Positions 55,166 to 64,000 of a stretch of DNA of 64,000 bases are shown here, piece after piece. Origin of the DNA: Shewanella polaris (lineage in GTDB: Bacteria > Pseudomonadota > Gammaproteobacteria > Enterobacterales > Shewanellaceae); NCBI RefSeq assembly GCF_006385555.1, contig NZ_CP041036.1, positions 620,001 through 684,000 of the forward strand. The letters run 5' to 3'. The notes under the pieces are model-generated. The model did not search any database. It was not told the DNA's origin and saw only the letters and a program-made list of their open reading frames with translations. The position numbers and the translations under genes are program-made. Positions within the stretch are counted from its first letter, which is position 1. Each line of letters begins with the position of its first letter.

Positions 55166-56614
55166 TTATTTATTATCTGAACGTATCACTAACTCAACCC
55201 GGCGATTTTGCTTTTGGCCCGCTTCATCAAGATTATTGGCAATAGGTGAGTACTCACCAACCCCTTTGGCTTCAACTTGTTGTGCAGAAATAGAGAACTG
55301 TTTAATCAAACGGGTTTTAATTGCCGTTGCGCGTTTTTCTGACAAGGTTTGGTTATAAGCTTGCGAGCCTTGATCGTCTGAGTGTCCTACAACATAAAAA
55401 AGCTGCTTCGGGTGCGTTTGAAGGTATTGAGCGACGACTTCTACAATCGGATAAGCTTCTGGCAGTAATTCATCGCTATCATATTTAAACAATAAACCGT
55501 CTAGCGCTACATGGCCTGTTTTGGCTATCTCATCGGTTAAGCCCTGCAAATCAATACCCACACGATTATTGTTTAACGTGGTTTCTTCAATGATTCGGAT
55601 TTCTGCTGACAATCGTCTATCATAGCCAATAACATACACCATGACATAAACATCACCCTCCGGTCTTTCTAACTTGTACAGACGATAAAACTGACTGTCG
55701 TCCATACCGTTGGATATTAGTAATTTTAAGGCACCATACATTTCCGTTTTTTTGCCACATTGTTTACCTGTACAAGCATAAACTTCATTAAAACCAAGTT
55801 TAGTTAACGCGTTTTGGTAGTTAGCACTTATCTCGTATTCAGAATAAGTGCGAGGTAACACGTAGCCAATATCGGTGATTTTACCGTCTAGCATCTTAGT
55901 CTCAAATTTCTTGCCGTTTTTACCTATTAATACGGCAATTTGTCCAAAACTATGGCTGGTATATTCATTAATATAAGCACCAGGTATACGAGTTAACATT
56001 GGATGGTCGGCAGAGTTTTTTTCATCTTTGTTACTATTGTCATTTACTGCTATTTCACTCACTTCTTGTGATAAATAGTTCTGGTTAGTAGTCACCAAAT
56101 CTAATGGTTCATCGATGACTTCTATAATATCGATCTCTAAATTAGTGTAACGAGCCCAACTAGCCGCATATATCGATACGTAAACTTGTTTTTTAGGTGA
56201 GGTGATTTTTGCTGTTAACACTGATGGAGATGTTCGCGAATTTGTTTCTAGCGGTTTAATCAATTGCTGTAACTTATCTTCATTACCACAACTTGCTTGT
56301 TCACATTCAAAAATGATCTCGGCATTGAGCGCGTTAAGCTGGTTTTTATAGTTATTGATTAAATGTGCCGGGGTATAAGACGGAGGTAACTCATAGTTGG
56401 TTCTAGTCAGTTTGCCTTTCACTTCTTTTGACTGAATATTTTTATCGTCAATTGAGGTGATCAATTGCACCGGCGTGAAGTGCCTTAATTCATTCTTTGT
56501 CTTTTTTACCTCTTTAGGCTCAGAAAACAACGCTTGTGATGTTGCTGAATAAGCATTCATTGTTGGCATAATCGCCATAATGATTGTTAATGACATTAGC
56601 GCGGGTTTTAACAT
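55166..56614 (-). CDS. OmpA-type envelope protein with duplicated DUF4892-like domain
   Basis: This 482-residue exported protein has an N-terminal signal (MLKPALMSLTIIMAIMPTMN) and a C-terminal OmpA peptidoglycan-binding domain at about residues 370-480 (LLFKYDSDELLPEAYPIVE, VVGHSDDQGSQAYNQTLSEK, NRRVELVIR). The region before it contains two copies of a DUF4892-like module, one with YELPPSYTPAHLINNYKNQL and CEQASCGN and one with YVLPRTYSEYEISANYQNAL and ACTGKQCG. The Cys pair in each copy probably forms a disulfide. I chose ATG at 56614 because GGGAG lies just upstream. It likely links the cell wall to an outer-membrane or periplasmic partner. Confidence 0.85.
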   Translation of the reverse strand: MLKPALMSLTIIMAIMPTMNAYSATSQALFSEPKEVKKTKNELRHFTPVQLITSIDDKNIQSKEVKGKLTRTNYELPPSYTPAHLINNYKNQLNALNAEIIFECEQASCGNEDKLQQLIKPLETNSRTSPSVLTAKITSPKKQVYVSIYAASWARYTNLEIDIIEVIDEPLDLVTTNQNYLSQEVSEIAVNDNSNKDEKNSADHPMLTRIPGAYINEYTSHSFGQIAVLIGKNGKKFETKMLDGKITDIGYVLPRTYSEYEISANYQNALTKLGFNEVYACTGKQCGKKTEMYGALKLLISNGMDDSQFYRLYKLERPEGDVYVMVYVIGYDRRLSAEIRIIEETTLNNNRVGIDLQGLTDEIAKTGHVALDGLLFKYDSDELLPEAYPIVEVVAQYLQTHPKQLFYVVGHSDDQGSQAYNQTLSEKRATAIKTRLIKQFSISAQQVEAKGVGEYSPIANNLDEAGQKQNRRVELVIRSDNK

Positions 56615-56890
56615 ATCAACTCCCTGTTGTGTGGTATCCAATATTTTGTGAAATAACATTAAGTGGTCATAAGATATTCAAACATCAATAAGGTGTAAAT
56701 GAATTCGTAATATGATGGTTGTTTTATTATCACTTTTGATGTTTTTGTTATCCCGGATACATCCCTATGAATGTTTTCAATAGTGAATAATATTTTATTA
56801 GGAAAAAGGTTACGGGTTTATTAGTGAACATTCTGTGGATGGTGATAACATTTGAGTACATTAATAAGGATATTGCTCACTAGTAAGTAT

Positions 56891-57571
56891 ATGGCAAAAA
56901 AAATAGCGTTAGATGATAGATCTTGGTTTTATAACCTTTACATTAAAGGGATGCGTAACTTTAATGTACAGAGTGATGTAAGTTTATATGTGGCTAACAT
57001 AGGTTACCCTCTATCGTTAGGTGTTTCGCTATTATTGCTTATGTTGATGGTCGGTTTGGCTGTGCTACCTCTTAGTTTTCCTAATACTGAGCTTGCTCGT
57101 GCATTAGTATTAATCAACATAGGATTATTGCCTGTCTACTTAATAGGGCGGTATTGGCTGGTTAGACGACGTTACGGTATTACCGGGACATTACGTTGCT
57201 ATGTTAGCCAGCAGCGTATTACCATTCCTGCGAATGCAATAATTAATAAGCCTGTGGGGCAGTTGGAGTTACAACGCGATGACATTGAGCGCATCACGGT
57301 AAAATATAAATCACAAATGCATCGTTTACATGTGCGCAATCATATTACCGCGTGTGATATTAAGCTAAAAAGCGGTGAAGTTATTACCCTTAATGCGATG
57401 TATTTCCCGCTTAAACACATTGTTTACATGCTGTGTTTTTTCGACTACCCATTAACAACGCTGCACGGCAATTGGTCATGGGCTTTTTTGCCTAATATTA
57501 TAGCCGTAACATTCCCTGTTTTAGTCAATGTCGTTGTCACAGGCATGCTAGTGAAACACTATTTTTTGTAG
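56891..57571 (+). CDS. Membrane protein of unknown function, PH-like C-terminal region
   Basis: This 226-residue inner-membrane protein has two adjacent hydrophobic segments (about 42-62 and 72-90), then a soluble region resembling bacterial pleckstrin-homology-like domains (RITIPANAIINKP, QLELQRDDIERITVKY, ITACDIKLKSGEVITLNAMY), and a last hydrophobic segment at the C-terminus. ATG at 56891 begins MAKKIALDD; an upstream TTG at 56852 is possible. It is the first gene of a four-gene run on the plus strand in which membrane and exported products alternate. Confidence 0.65.
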   Translation: MAKKIALDDRSWFYNLYIKGMRNFNVQSDVSLYVANIGYPLSLGVSLLLLMLMVGLAVLPLSFPNTELARALVLINIGLLPVYLIGRYWLVRRRYGITGTLRCYVSQQRITIPANAIINKPVGQLELQRDDIERITVKYKSQMHRLHVRNHITACDIKLKSGEVITLNAMYFPLKHIVYMLCFFDYPLTTLHGNWSWAFLPNIIAVTFPVLVNVVVTGMLVKHYFL

Positions 57572-57656
57572 TGTATATTCAATTGATTATATACATGATT
57601 GATTGTGAGTTTTTAAGCGTTAGTAAAGCCAAAGCGTAAATTAAAAGGATGTTTTT

Positions 57657-58160
57657 ATGTACAAATTAATCGCTATTATTTTATTGCTATTTATCTCGAC
57701 AGCGTCAATGGGAGCGACTGAAGATGAGCAAGCTCAGTGGATGGAAGCCGCAAAGAAAATTAACTTATCTGAACCGCATTCCTTGTGTAAAAAATCAGTT
57801 AATGTCGTAATCAATCAAGATGTAAAGTTATTCAGAAAAATATTTGCTGAGATACCAGCAACAGATGAACAAGTAAAAATGCATTTAGCCGACTTACATG
57901 ATAAATATTATAACAAGTCATATTTGGGTATCGATAATTACCGAATTGATGAAGGACGCGAGTTTGCGTTTAAAGATGCTAAAAACGCTAACAATAATTT
58001 AGTTCGTCAATCTGCGCAGATGCGTGGACATGATCTTGAGGTATGGGTGGGATATCGTTTTGATACTGTTTCACCGAAAACCAACAAACCTCGTCAAGCG
58101 AGTGGATACTGTAAACTAGCCTATTTAGAAAACCAGTGGAAGGTTGTTACGTTATTGTAG
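57657..58160 (+). CDS. Exported protein of unknown function
   Basis: This 167-residue protein has a Sec signal peptide (MYKLIAIILLLFISTASMGA) and two Cys residues (SLCKKSV and SGYCKLAY) that may form a disulfide. The ending GYCKLAYLENQWKVVTLL is NTF2-like in appearance, but this is only a suggestion. It has AAGGAT upstream and begins 85 bases after the membrane protein gene. Confidence 0.65.
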   Translation: MYKLIAIILLLFISTASMGATEDEQAQWMEAAKKINLSEPHSLCKKSVNVVINQDVKLFRKIFAEIPATDEQVKMHLADLHDKYYNKSYLGIDNYRIDEGREFAFKDAKNANNNLVRQSAQMRGHDLEVWVGYRFDTVSPKTNKPRQASGYCKLAYLENQWKVVTLL

Positions 58161-58318
58161 GCCATTATATGGTACCTGCTTATCCTTTTTGTTCATTATC
58201 GGCATGTTAATGACGTAATAGAATTATATGGTTAAAAATAGTCGATAGCGAGGCTCTTGATGCATTTAGTTGGCACTGACAATAATCTTAAAAAGTGTAA
58301 ATTCGATTAAGGAACAGG

Positions 58319-59557
58319 ATGTTTAATAAGTTAACAGGGACGTTATTGAATACCGCGTCATCATTTTCAATCGTGTCAGCCGTTGAAAAAATAAAGTGGA
58401 TTTTTATATGCTTTAATCTGGTTTATGTGGTGTTGGCGGTAAGTGTCTTTTCTTTTTCGGCTGAAACTGTCGGGCGTTTAATGCTCAGTATATTGTCGAT
58501 GTTGGTAGCGTTTAGTTATCAATGTCGATGGTGTTTTGATGGCTCACGCAAGGTGCTAACACGGTTCCATGGTTTCAAGTTAGGGAGGAAATCCATTTAT
58601 TCCCTTCAACAACAAGATGTTGATTACTCAATAATAAAAAATATTGAGTTAAAAGAAGTGCATAATACTTATAAAGTGATTTTGCATGTTAAAGAGAATC
58701 AACAAGCTCAATTTCCTGAACCGATATCGATATCCTTAAAAGTGAAGCAACATAAGTTGTCCGTATTGGTGCAACAATGTCGAAAAGAGTTAATGTCGCA
58801 GGGGATTAATGTTGTAGGTCAATTTGATAGCGTTAGCCGTAAAGATTGGCCAACCTTTAGTTCAGTTCCGCTAGACCAAGATACCGTAAAAGCCTTTATT
58901 GGGATTAAGCCATTTAACGACCCGATAAAATTACAATACCCCGTCACACTGTTTATGCTGCCTTTACCTCGGCAATACTTTCATCAAGTCTGGGCTTCAA
59001 GTTATATCAGTTTTATGGCTGCTCTGTTTATCCTTTATTCTAGCCAAAATATCGTAGCGGCCACCGTGGTTGCACTATTTGGGGTAGCTGTGTCTGCTGT
59101 AAGGCGAAAGCTCATTTGCGATAAGCATTATACACAGGGGATATCGACTCCTAATGAGATTGTTATCAGCGAGAATTCACTTGTTATTCCAAGAGTGTAT
59201 TTTGAGGACAGGCAAGTTAGACAGATAGAAAAGTCTGCGATTAAATCAATTAATATTGAGTGGAATTGGTATAAAGCTGGCGATGGTGACAGTACCCGGA
59301 GGCAATACAGGCGACCTTTTGTATTTAGAGTAAACATTGATGTGAGTAACGGTGAAAGCATTACGTTAGCCGGGCAAACATTTGATAGTAATAAATTTGT
59401 TATTGCACTGTCTCAACTCGGCTACAGTGCAACGTTGACGCAAATCCCAAAAATAGCAGCGGTATGGCGTTTTTACATACTCATACCGATGGCTATAGCG
59501 CTACTAGGTATGACAGGCTTTGGCTTGTACTCGCTGTATATTCGTTATTTGGTTTAA
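58319..59557 (+). CDS. Membrane protein of unknown function with PH-like regions
   Basis: This 412-residue protein has hydrophobic segments near residues 25-70, a first soluble region (SIIKNIELKEVHNTYKVILH), a middle hydrophobic segment (about 222-258), a second soluble region (EIVISENSLVIPRVYFEDRQ with VNIDVSNGESITLAGQTF) and a C-terminal helix. Its second soluble region resembles the PH-like region of the first gene in this run (sGE-x-I-x-L pattern). The two may be distant relatives. AGGAACAGG precedes the ATG. Confidence 0.65.
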   Translation: MFNKLTGTLLNTASSFSIVSAVEKIKWIFICFNLVYVVLAVSVFSFSAETVGRLMLSILSMLVAFSYQCRWCFDGSRKVLTRFHGFKLGRKSIYSLQQQDVDYSIIKNIELKEVHNTYKVILHVKENQQAQFPEPISISLKVKQHKLSVLVQQCRKELMSQGINVVGQFDSVSRKDWPTFSSVPLDQDTVKAFIGIKPFNDPIKLQYPVTLFMLPLPRQYFHQVWASSYISFMAALFILYSSQNIVAATVVALFGVAVSAVRRKLICDKHYTQGISTPNEIVISENSLVIPRVYFEDRQVRQIEKSAIKSINIEWNWYKAGDGDSTRRQYRRPFVFRVNIDVSNGESITLAGQTFDSNKFVIALSQLGYSATLTQIPKIAAVWRFYILIPMAIALLGMTGFGLYSLYIRYLV

Positions 59558-59655
59558 AAATTAACATGGCCCCCAAGATTATCGGCTATGGTAAAATTAA
59601 TATGGTCATATATGGCTTGATTGTTTTCAAGTGCTCAACTAACAGGATGTTATCG

Positions 59656-60261
59656 ATGAATATTTTTAAAAAAGCCAGCTTGCTGGTGGCCATGACTACA
59701 GCCATTACTACAATGAGTTTTGCGGCATTGGCCAGCAATCAAGACGCTATTGATGCATTTGAAGCTAAAACGAAACCCATAGCACAAGATGCAAAAGTGC
59801 TATCCGATAAGCAGCTAGTCTTGATGCAAGAGTTCAATCAACTCATGGAGTCGGGCGGTGCAGCGACGATATTTACTAGCGGCAAGGTGCAAGAATTACA
59901 AACTCTTGGTGAGCAGACGTTGGTGCAAGCTAAGCTGTTTGTAAAAGAGTATGAGCAGTTTTTAGCGCAATTACCTGAAACATCTACCTGTTATACACCT
60001 GAAAATGTCACTGAATATAATCGCCTTATTAATGAGGTCGAAACTAAGAATCAATCTTTATCTGAGTTAAATAACACGGTCGCGCCGGGTGATGAAATGG
60101 CTGCCACGATGGCAGTATTAAACTTACAAATGCATGCAGGACAGGTGAGTAGTTTGGTGCAAATGTTCCAACTGGTGAAGATTTGCTATATAACCGAAGC
60201 CATGGGTTACACCAAGCAAGATGTTGAGCGTATGCAAGCTGAAGAGGATGACGAGCAGTAA
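59656..60261 (+). CDS. Exported helical protein of unknown function
   Basis: This 201-residue protein has a signal peptide (MNIFKKASLLVAMTTAITTM, then SFAALA) and a mostly helical mature region with two Cys residues (STCYTPENV and KICYITEAM). An acidic tail (EEDDEQ) ends the protein. I chose ATG at 59656 with AGG nine bases upstream; an ATG at 59647 is possible. It closes the four-gene run before a terminator shared with the convergent lipoprotein gene. Confidence 0.65.
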   Translation: MNIFKKASLLVAMTTAITTMSFAALASNQDAIDAFEAKTKPIAQDAKVLSDKQLVLMQEFNQLMESGGAATIFTSGKVQELQTLGEQTLVQAKLFVKEYEQFLAQLPETSTCYTPENVTEYNRLINEVETKNQSLSELNNTVAPGDEMAATMAVLNLQMHAGQVSSLVQMFQLVKICYITEAMGYTKQDVERMQAEEDDEQ

Positions 60262-60412
60262 AGCTAGGCGTGTAGATTTATTTTCTAATGTTGGTATTGG
60301 GATTGTTTTAGCATTTGCTCACTTACCGACTTTATCATTATTGCGGTTGGCAATTTTAAAGATAAACAAGGCAATATGATTAAAGCAGGATAGTATTTCC
60401 TGCTAATTGAAT

Positions 60413-60448
60413 AAACCCCCAAAGCCAACGCTATGGGGGTTTTATTTA
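60413..60448. terminator. Terminator between the four-gene cluster and the lipoprotein gene
   Basis: AAACCCCC, a 14-base loop and GGGGGTTT are flanked by A and T runs, between convergent genes. Confidence 0.8.
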
Positions 60449-60463
60449 TATCAGTAGCGGACT

Positions 60464-62308
60464 TTATTGACCGAAAATCAATGGTTCGACTTGGTCATAA
60501 AGGTGTTGGTACAAGGTTTGGGTAAACCCTGTGTTGTTATCAAACGTTACCGATACATTATTTGCTGTAGATGTTTGCATTGTTTTATTGAGTTCAACTT
60601 CAATCAGTTGTTGGTTATCAAGTACAAAGTAGTCTGAAGACACATATTGTTGTGCAGAGCCTTCGACGATTTCAGCCACTTCAATTAATAACTGATCACT
60701 CGGACTATTGCTTTTAGTTATTTGAAAACGTTGTTCAATACTGCCATCATCGTCAAGCAGTGCAATAGTTTGATTTTCTTCATCTATGCTAATATTGTCT
60801 GGGAAATAAAAATCAAATAAGATTTCCGCAATCATAGTAGTAGAGAGCGTTTCTTCAGTCACAAAGCTTGATAGCTCATAAGTTTTATAGTCATCAACAT
60901 CACGACACATAACGTCGGCTGTTTGAGTTATGTTTATTCGATATAAAGTGTCAGGCCAAGTTAATGTGTCTAACTTTAAAATTTCTGGGGACATATTTAA
61001 AACCGATTGCCAATATTCACTGTTATTTGCGCCAGTAATTTTATCTATATCGATGGTAATAGGCACATACGTTCCAGTATATACGGTATTGAAAGTGTTA
61101 CCTGTAATGGTAGGTTCAATTACTGGTCCATTGTCTTCGGTATACCAGCGCTTATCAGTTTTGTTCCAGCATTCAGTTTGAGTATCATCTTCCTCGTCCT
61201 CTCTAAACGTAACCTCAAAAGCAAACTCCAGATTAGGTTGCTTAAATAGCCAGTTAAGAGCTTTTGTATTATCAGCATTGTGCAATGAAAAAGCATTCAG
61301 ATCAGAAGATAAGGTAAGTGATAAAGTATTTGCAAAGCCGTTTTCATTAATGATGTTACCAAGCACAATATCCCAATCATTTTGTGACAAAATACGTGAA
61401 TCAATAGGTAACTCTGTAAATCCTAAAGCTATAGCGGCGTCACTAAACAGTATGTTGGCTGCTAAAGTAAACACGTCAGTTGAGAAAAATTCTTCTGCAG
61501 AAAGGCCACTTTCACTTAATATTTTCCAAAGCTCAGCATAAATAGCATTAATGATTATTTCAGCAGCAATTAAGTTTGGTATTTGGGTCGCGATCACTTG
61601 TTGTAAATACGCAATAGCATATTCAAGACGGATAAAACTTGCTTTAGCAGATGCGTCAGCAGACACAGCATATAAGGTTGTTGCGTCTAATTGATATAAG
61701 TTTGCCAGTAAATCATCTAATTGAGTAGATAACTGACTAATATCACTGTCAGACAGATTTTGGCTCTTCATCTCTAAAACACGAGACAGTTTAATATGGG
61801 TCAGGTTATTAATCGCGCCATTGTACTGTGGGCTAGCGATTAATGTGCCTTTTCCTTCGTCACTAACGATAGATTTTGGTGCAGCTCTGTTAGTCGGGTT
61901 TTTAATCTTAAGTGCCAAAGAACGTGCTTGAATTGATTGAGTTGCTGTAGCCGCTTCCCAATTAGCCACTAAATAATAATCTGGCGTTTCGACTTCGCTT
62001 TTCCAGTCTATTTGGTAGTTACCGTCAACATCTGTAATAGTAAAAGGTTCATCACTATCACAGACCAAATTTTGATTTAAATCAGCGCAAACTGTTGCAC
62101 CAGATAATGCACCTTGATATACCGCGAGACCCGTTACTTGGTGATTGTATTCTGATACGGGAGTTGTTGGTGTGCCTGAGTCTGGCTGAGTCGTTGGTGT
62201 GCCTGAGTCTGGCTGAGTTATTTCGGTACTAGAATCGTCGTCAGATGAACCGCAACCGACTAAGAGTGCGCCAGAGATTAATATAGCTAATATGCTTTTA
62301 TGGTGCAT
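60464..62308 (-). CDS. Large exported lipoprotein with 9-residue repeats
   Basis: This 614-residue lipoprotein has the lipobox LVGC (Cys19), then a Ser/Thr/Pro/Gln-rich spacer with two copies of TQPDSGTPT, then a region starting VTGLAVYQGALSGATVCADLN with CDSDEPFTITDVDGNYQIDW. That region looks like a carboxypeptidase regulatory-like fold and its Cys pair could be bonded. The remaining 450 residues have no recognised domain. The protein is likely in the outer membrane. It is divergent from no gene directly; the LuxR-type gene lies upstream on the same strand. Confidence 0.8.
   Translation of the reverse strand: MHHKSILAILISGALLVGCGSSDDDSSTEITQPDSGTPTTQPDSGTPTTPVSEYNHQVTGLAVYQGALSGATVCADLNQNLVCDSDEPFTITDVDGNYQIDWKSEVETPDYYLVANWEAATATQSIQARSLALKIKNPTNRAAPKSIVSDEGKGTLIASPQYNGAINNLTHIKLSRVLEMKSQNLSDSDISQLSTQLDDLLANLYQLDATTLYAVSADASAKASFIRLEYAIAYLQQVIATQIPNLIAAEIIINAIYAELWKILSESGLSAEEFFSTDVFTLAANILFSDAAIALGFTELPIDSRILSQNDWDIVLGNIINENGFANTLSLTLSSDLNAFSLHNADNTKALNWLFKQPNLEFAFEVTFREDEEDDTQTECWNKTDKRWYTEDNGPVIEPTITGNTFNTVYTGTYVPITIDIDKITGANNSEYWQSVLNMSPEILKLDTLTWPDTLYRINITQTADVMCRDVDDYKTYELSSFVTEETLSTTMIAEILFDFYFPDNISIDEENQTIALLDDDGSIEQRFQITKSNSPSDQLLIEVAEIVEGSAQQYVSSDYFVLDNQQLIEVELNKTMQTSTANNVSVTFDNNTGFTQTLYQHLYDQVEPLIFGQ
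62166..62219. repeat. Two tandem 27-bp repeats in the lipoprotein gene
   Basis: Two adjacent 27-base copies (starting at 62166 and 62193) differ only at the last base and encode nine residues each. They lie in the low-complexity spacer after the lipobox. The unit is a multiple of three, so copy change would keep the frame. Confidence 0.9.
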
Positions 62309-62459
62309 TAATGTGTCCTTACATTATGAGAGTGAAATGTTTTCACCAGTTATAGAAAATTCTTACGAGCAAATGTTAATTAACTTAGCTATATATCGTT
62401 TAAGGAATATATAGGTAGGTTTTCGTTTGGTTTTAATTGGATTATTAGGTGTTAACAAG

Positions 62460-63092
62460 TTAACCAGCAGCGAAAGCAAATAATTGGCCACGGTTTTTAA
62501 TCTTGGTTTTCTTATATATATTCTGAACGTGCATCTTGACGGTATTAACAGAAATATTAAGTTCTTTGGCGATTTCTTCGTTGGTTAATCCATGCAGTAT
62601 GAGCGACAAGACTTGTTGCTCTTTTTTGGTCGTGACAGCAAGGATTTTGGCTCGATTACCTGATGATGGAACACGCTTTCTTTGGAGGATATATTTAGAT
62701 ATTGCTTTGGGATTAAAGCTAATGTCTCCGTCTTGTACTTTTTTGATGCTTTGTATTTGATGGGCGATAGAGTCAGCGACACTGATGGCACCATGAAATC
62801 CTGATGAAATAAGGATAACTTCTAGTTCTATATTCAAAGCAGGACAAAATGCAATGTGCAAGTCACTTTTAAATAATTCAGCAGATAAGTAACCAATTTC
62901 TTGTAATGGATTATCAAGATAATGAATCATAATGACGGTGCCATTTTCGGAATTTGATACGGCTGATAATTCTGAAAGCGCACAGTGATCACTGATTGGG
63001 ATTAAGTTGAATTCAATCAAATTAGCGAGATTTTGAAATTGTCCATGAAGGTGAACAGGAAAATCTACGATTAACAGGTTATTGCTGAACAT
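62460..63092 (-). CDS. LuxR-family (CsgD-like) transcriptional regulator
   Basis: This 210-residue regulator has a C-terminal LuxR helix-turn-helix at about residues 148-205 (VTTKKEQQVLSLILHGLTNE, then EIAKELNISVNTVKMHVQNIY). The N-terminal half resembles the CsgD type and has no clear receiver phosphorylation site. It begins upstream of the lipoprotein gene on the same strand, so it may regulate that gene. The 327 bases upstream are free of genes. Confidence 0.85.
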   Translation of the reverse strand: MFSNNLLIVDFPVHLHGQFQNLANLIEFNLIPISDHCALSELSAVSNSENGTVIMIHYLDNPLQEIGYLSAELFKSDLHIAFCPALNIELEVILISSGFHGAISVADSIAHQIQSIKKVQDGDISFNPKAISKYILQRKRVPSSGNRAKILAVTTKKEQQVLSLILHGLTNEEIAKELNISVNTVKMHVQNIYKKTKIKNRGQLFAFAAG

Positions 63093-63419
63093 GTCACAAT
63101 CCTTGTTTGAAAAAACAGCGTCCGGTTGCTGTTGTTTTATACTTTTACGGTGTTTTTCTGTGCTATTTATTGAAAATACGTAACAACATTAGCATGTATC
63201 ATATCAATATAAAATGTATTGTGTGTAAATGTTGAGCATTTTTTTATTGAGCGGGATTCAGTGTAAGTTAATGTTTTATATTAACTTGTAATAAACCTAT
63301 TGTTTGAATAATACTCAGCGAAGTATCCTACAACATAAAAATACTATTGCATACGGTAAAATAATTATTTTTAACATTTATGCTTATTCTAAGTTGTACC
63401 TCTATTACGCTGTTTGGGG
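63093..63419. other. AT-rich spacer between rluF and the LuxR gene
   Basis: This 327-base AT-rich region contains the LuxR gene's upstream region and the rluF 3' region. No supportable ORF or strong hairpin was seen. Confidence 0.4.
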
Positions 63420-64000
63420 CTAGCGTTTAGGTTTCCTTGAGTGATTTGGCTTACCTTTATTTGCCGCAGGTTTTTTAGGTTTGGCACCTCTGCCTTGCAT
63501 AAAGTGTTCTGGGCCTTCAATTTTATCTCGTAAGCTTTGAGTCGGCTTTTTCTTGGCTTTTTTAGGTGCGTTTTTAACCTCTGAAGATGAATGCTCAATT
63601 AACTTCATTAGCGTGCTGAGCTCTTGTTCATCTAAGTCGCGCCACTCTCCTACAGGCAGTCCTTTAAGCGACACATTCATAATTGACTGACGTTCTAGCT
63701 TGGTCACTTCAAAGTTGAAATGTTCACACATACGACGAATTTGACGATTAAGTCCTTGCACTAAAATAATTTTAAATACGAACGTTGAAACTTGTTCAAC
63801 TTTACATTTTTTAGTAATGACGCCCAACATCGGTACACCAGCTCGCATACCTTGTAAAAATGCTTCTGTGATCGGCTTATTAACCGTGACCACATACTCT
63901 TTGTCGTGATTATTGCCCGCGCGGAGAATTTTATTCACTAAGTCACCATTGCTGGTGAGAAAGATTAACCCTTGTGAATCTTTGTCTAAACGACCGATAG
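63420..64000 (-). CDS. rluF: 23S rRNA pseudouridine synthase RluF (5' end outside window)
   Basis: The frame stays open to the window edge, giving about 193 residues. The catalytic motif is [17 protein letters not shown] with the Asp nucleophile, and [12 protein letters not shown] is the conserved C-terminal motif. RluF modifies U2604 of 23S rRNA. The extended Lys-rich tail (ending [12 protein letters not shown]) is typical of RluF-type proteins. The N-terminal S4 domain is cut off by the window. A paralogue lies at 31044-31766. Confidence 0.9.
   Translation of the reverse strand, partial: IGRLDKDSQGLIFLTSNGDLVNKILRAGNNHDKEYVVTVNKPITEAFLQGMRAGVPMLGVITKKCKVEQVSTFVFKIILVQGLNRQIRRMCEHFNFEVTKLERQSIMNVSLKGLPVGEWRDLDEQELSTLMKLIEHSSSEVKNAPKKAKKKPTQSLRDKIEGPEHFMQGRGAKPKKPAANKGKPNHSRKPKR

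Overview
The window looks like a chromosomal segment of a Shewanella or very close gammaproteobacterial relative. Supporting signs are a stand-alone second EF-G gene followed by a LysR regulator and a napAGHB-type periplasmic nitrate reductase operon without napC, a marine-type NADH-dependent persulfide reductase, a PutA without DNA-binding domain, an S46 dipeptidyl peptidase, and AT-leaning codon use. No rRNA, tRNA, CRISPR array, prophage or intact transposase gene was seen. Most of the window is core genome, with two small MITE-like elements and one clearly accessory stretch (about 54.4-62.3 kb).

Layout. 0-7.4 kb: 3' end of a second fusA, a LysR regulator diverging from a 50-codon ORF, then napA-G-H-B on the minus strand. 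The region upstream of napA holds NarP-like and CRP-like sites and a 15-codon leader ORF; no napD is present. 7.5-12 kb: ABC exporter operon (ATPase, fused FtsX-type permease, AttH-like lipoprotein). 12-15.3 kb: ygfZ, serA and a DUF2238 membrane protein. 15.7-17.9 kb: LuxR/CsgD-type regulator, a 364-bp inverted-repeat element, a MenI-like thioesterase and a YgjV-like membrane protein. 18-19.6 kb: catalase preceded by two overlapping short ORFs. 19.7-24.4 kb: ygiF, a DUF47-pit phosphate pair with a candidate Pho box, a TA-flanked MITE, then ygiM.

24.8-35.4 kb: putA, a small Cys-rich protein, a NhaC-family antiporter, a DUF998 protein, an RsuA/RluF-type pseudouridine synthase, an S46 dipeptidyl peptidase and an aromatic amino-acid permease. 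Together putA, the peptidase and the permease fit a peptide and amino-acid catabolic lifestyle. 35.6-37.8 kb: a yybP-ykoY manganese riboswitch in front of a GDT1/UPF0016 cation exporter and a tightly spaced MdtD-like MFS efflux gene. 38.1-42.7 kb: SpoIIAA-like protein, a YjfB-like short protein diverging from an OhrR-like MarR regulator across a perfect palindrome, chromate transporter ChrA and a chemoreceptor.

42.9-50.8 kb: prfB with its programmed +1 frameshift, lysS, a persulfide module (DUF134, Fur-family regulator, Npsr-type CoA-disulfide/persulfide reductase with rhodanese), a WD40-like lipoprotein and pyrC. 50.9-54.4 kb: a large 5TMR-PAS4-GGDEF-EAL protein whose stop codon lies in a heptanucleotide tandem repeat. 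54.4-63.1 kb: a decayed spacer, an OmpA-type protein with duplicated DUF4892-like halves, a four-gene cluster alternating membrane and exported proteins of unknown function, a large lipoprotein and a LuxR-type regulator. The window ends inside rluF.

The best candidates for undescribed biology are the four-gene membrane/exported cluster at 56.9-60.3 kb, the short ORFs coupled to catalase and napA, and the extension of manganese riboswitch control to an MFS exporter. All coordinates and motif calls were made by eye, and no database search was run.
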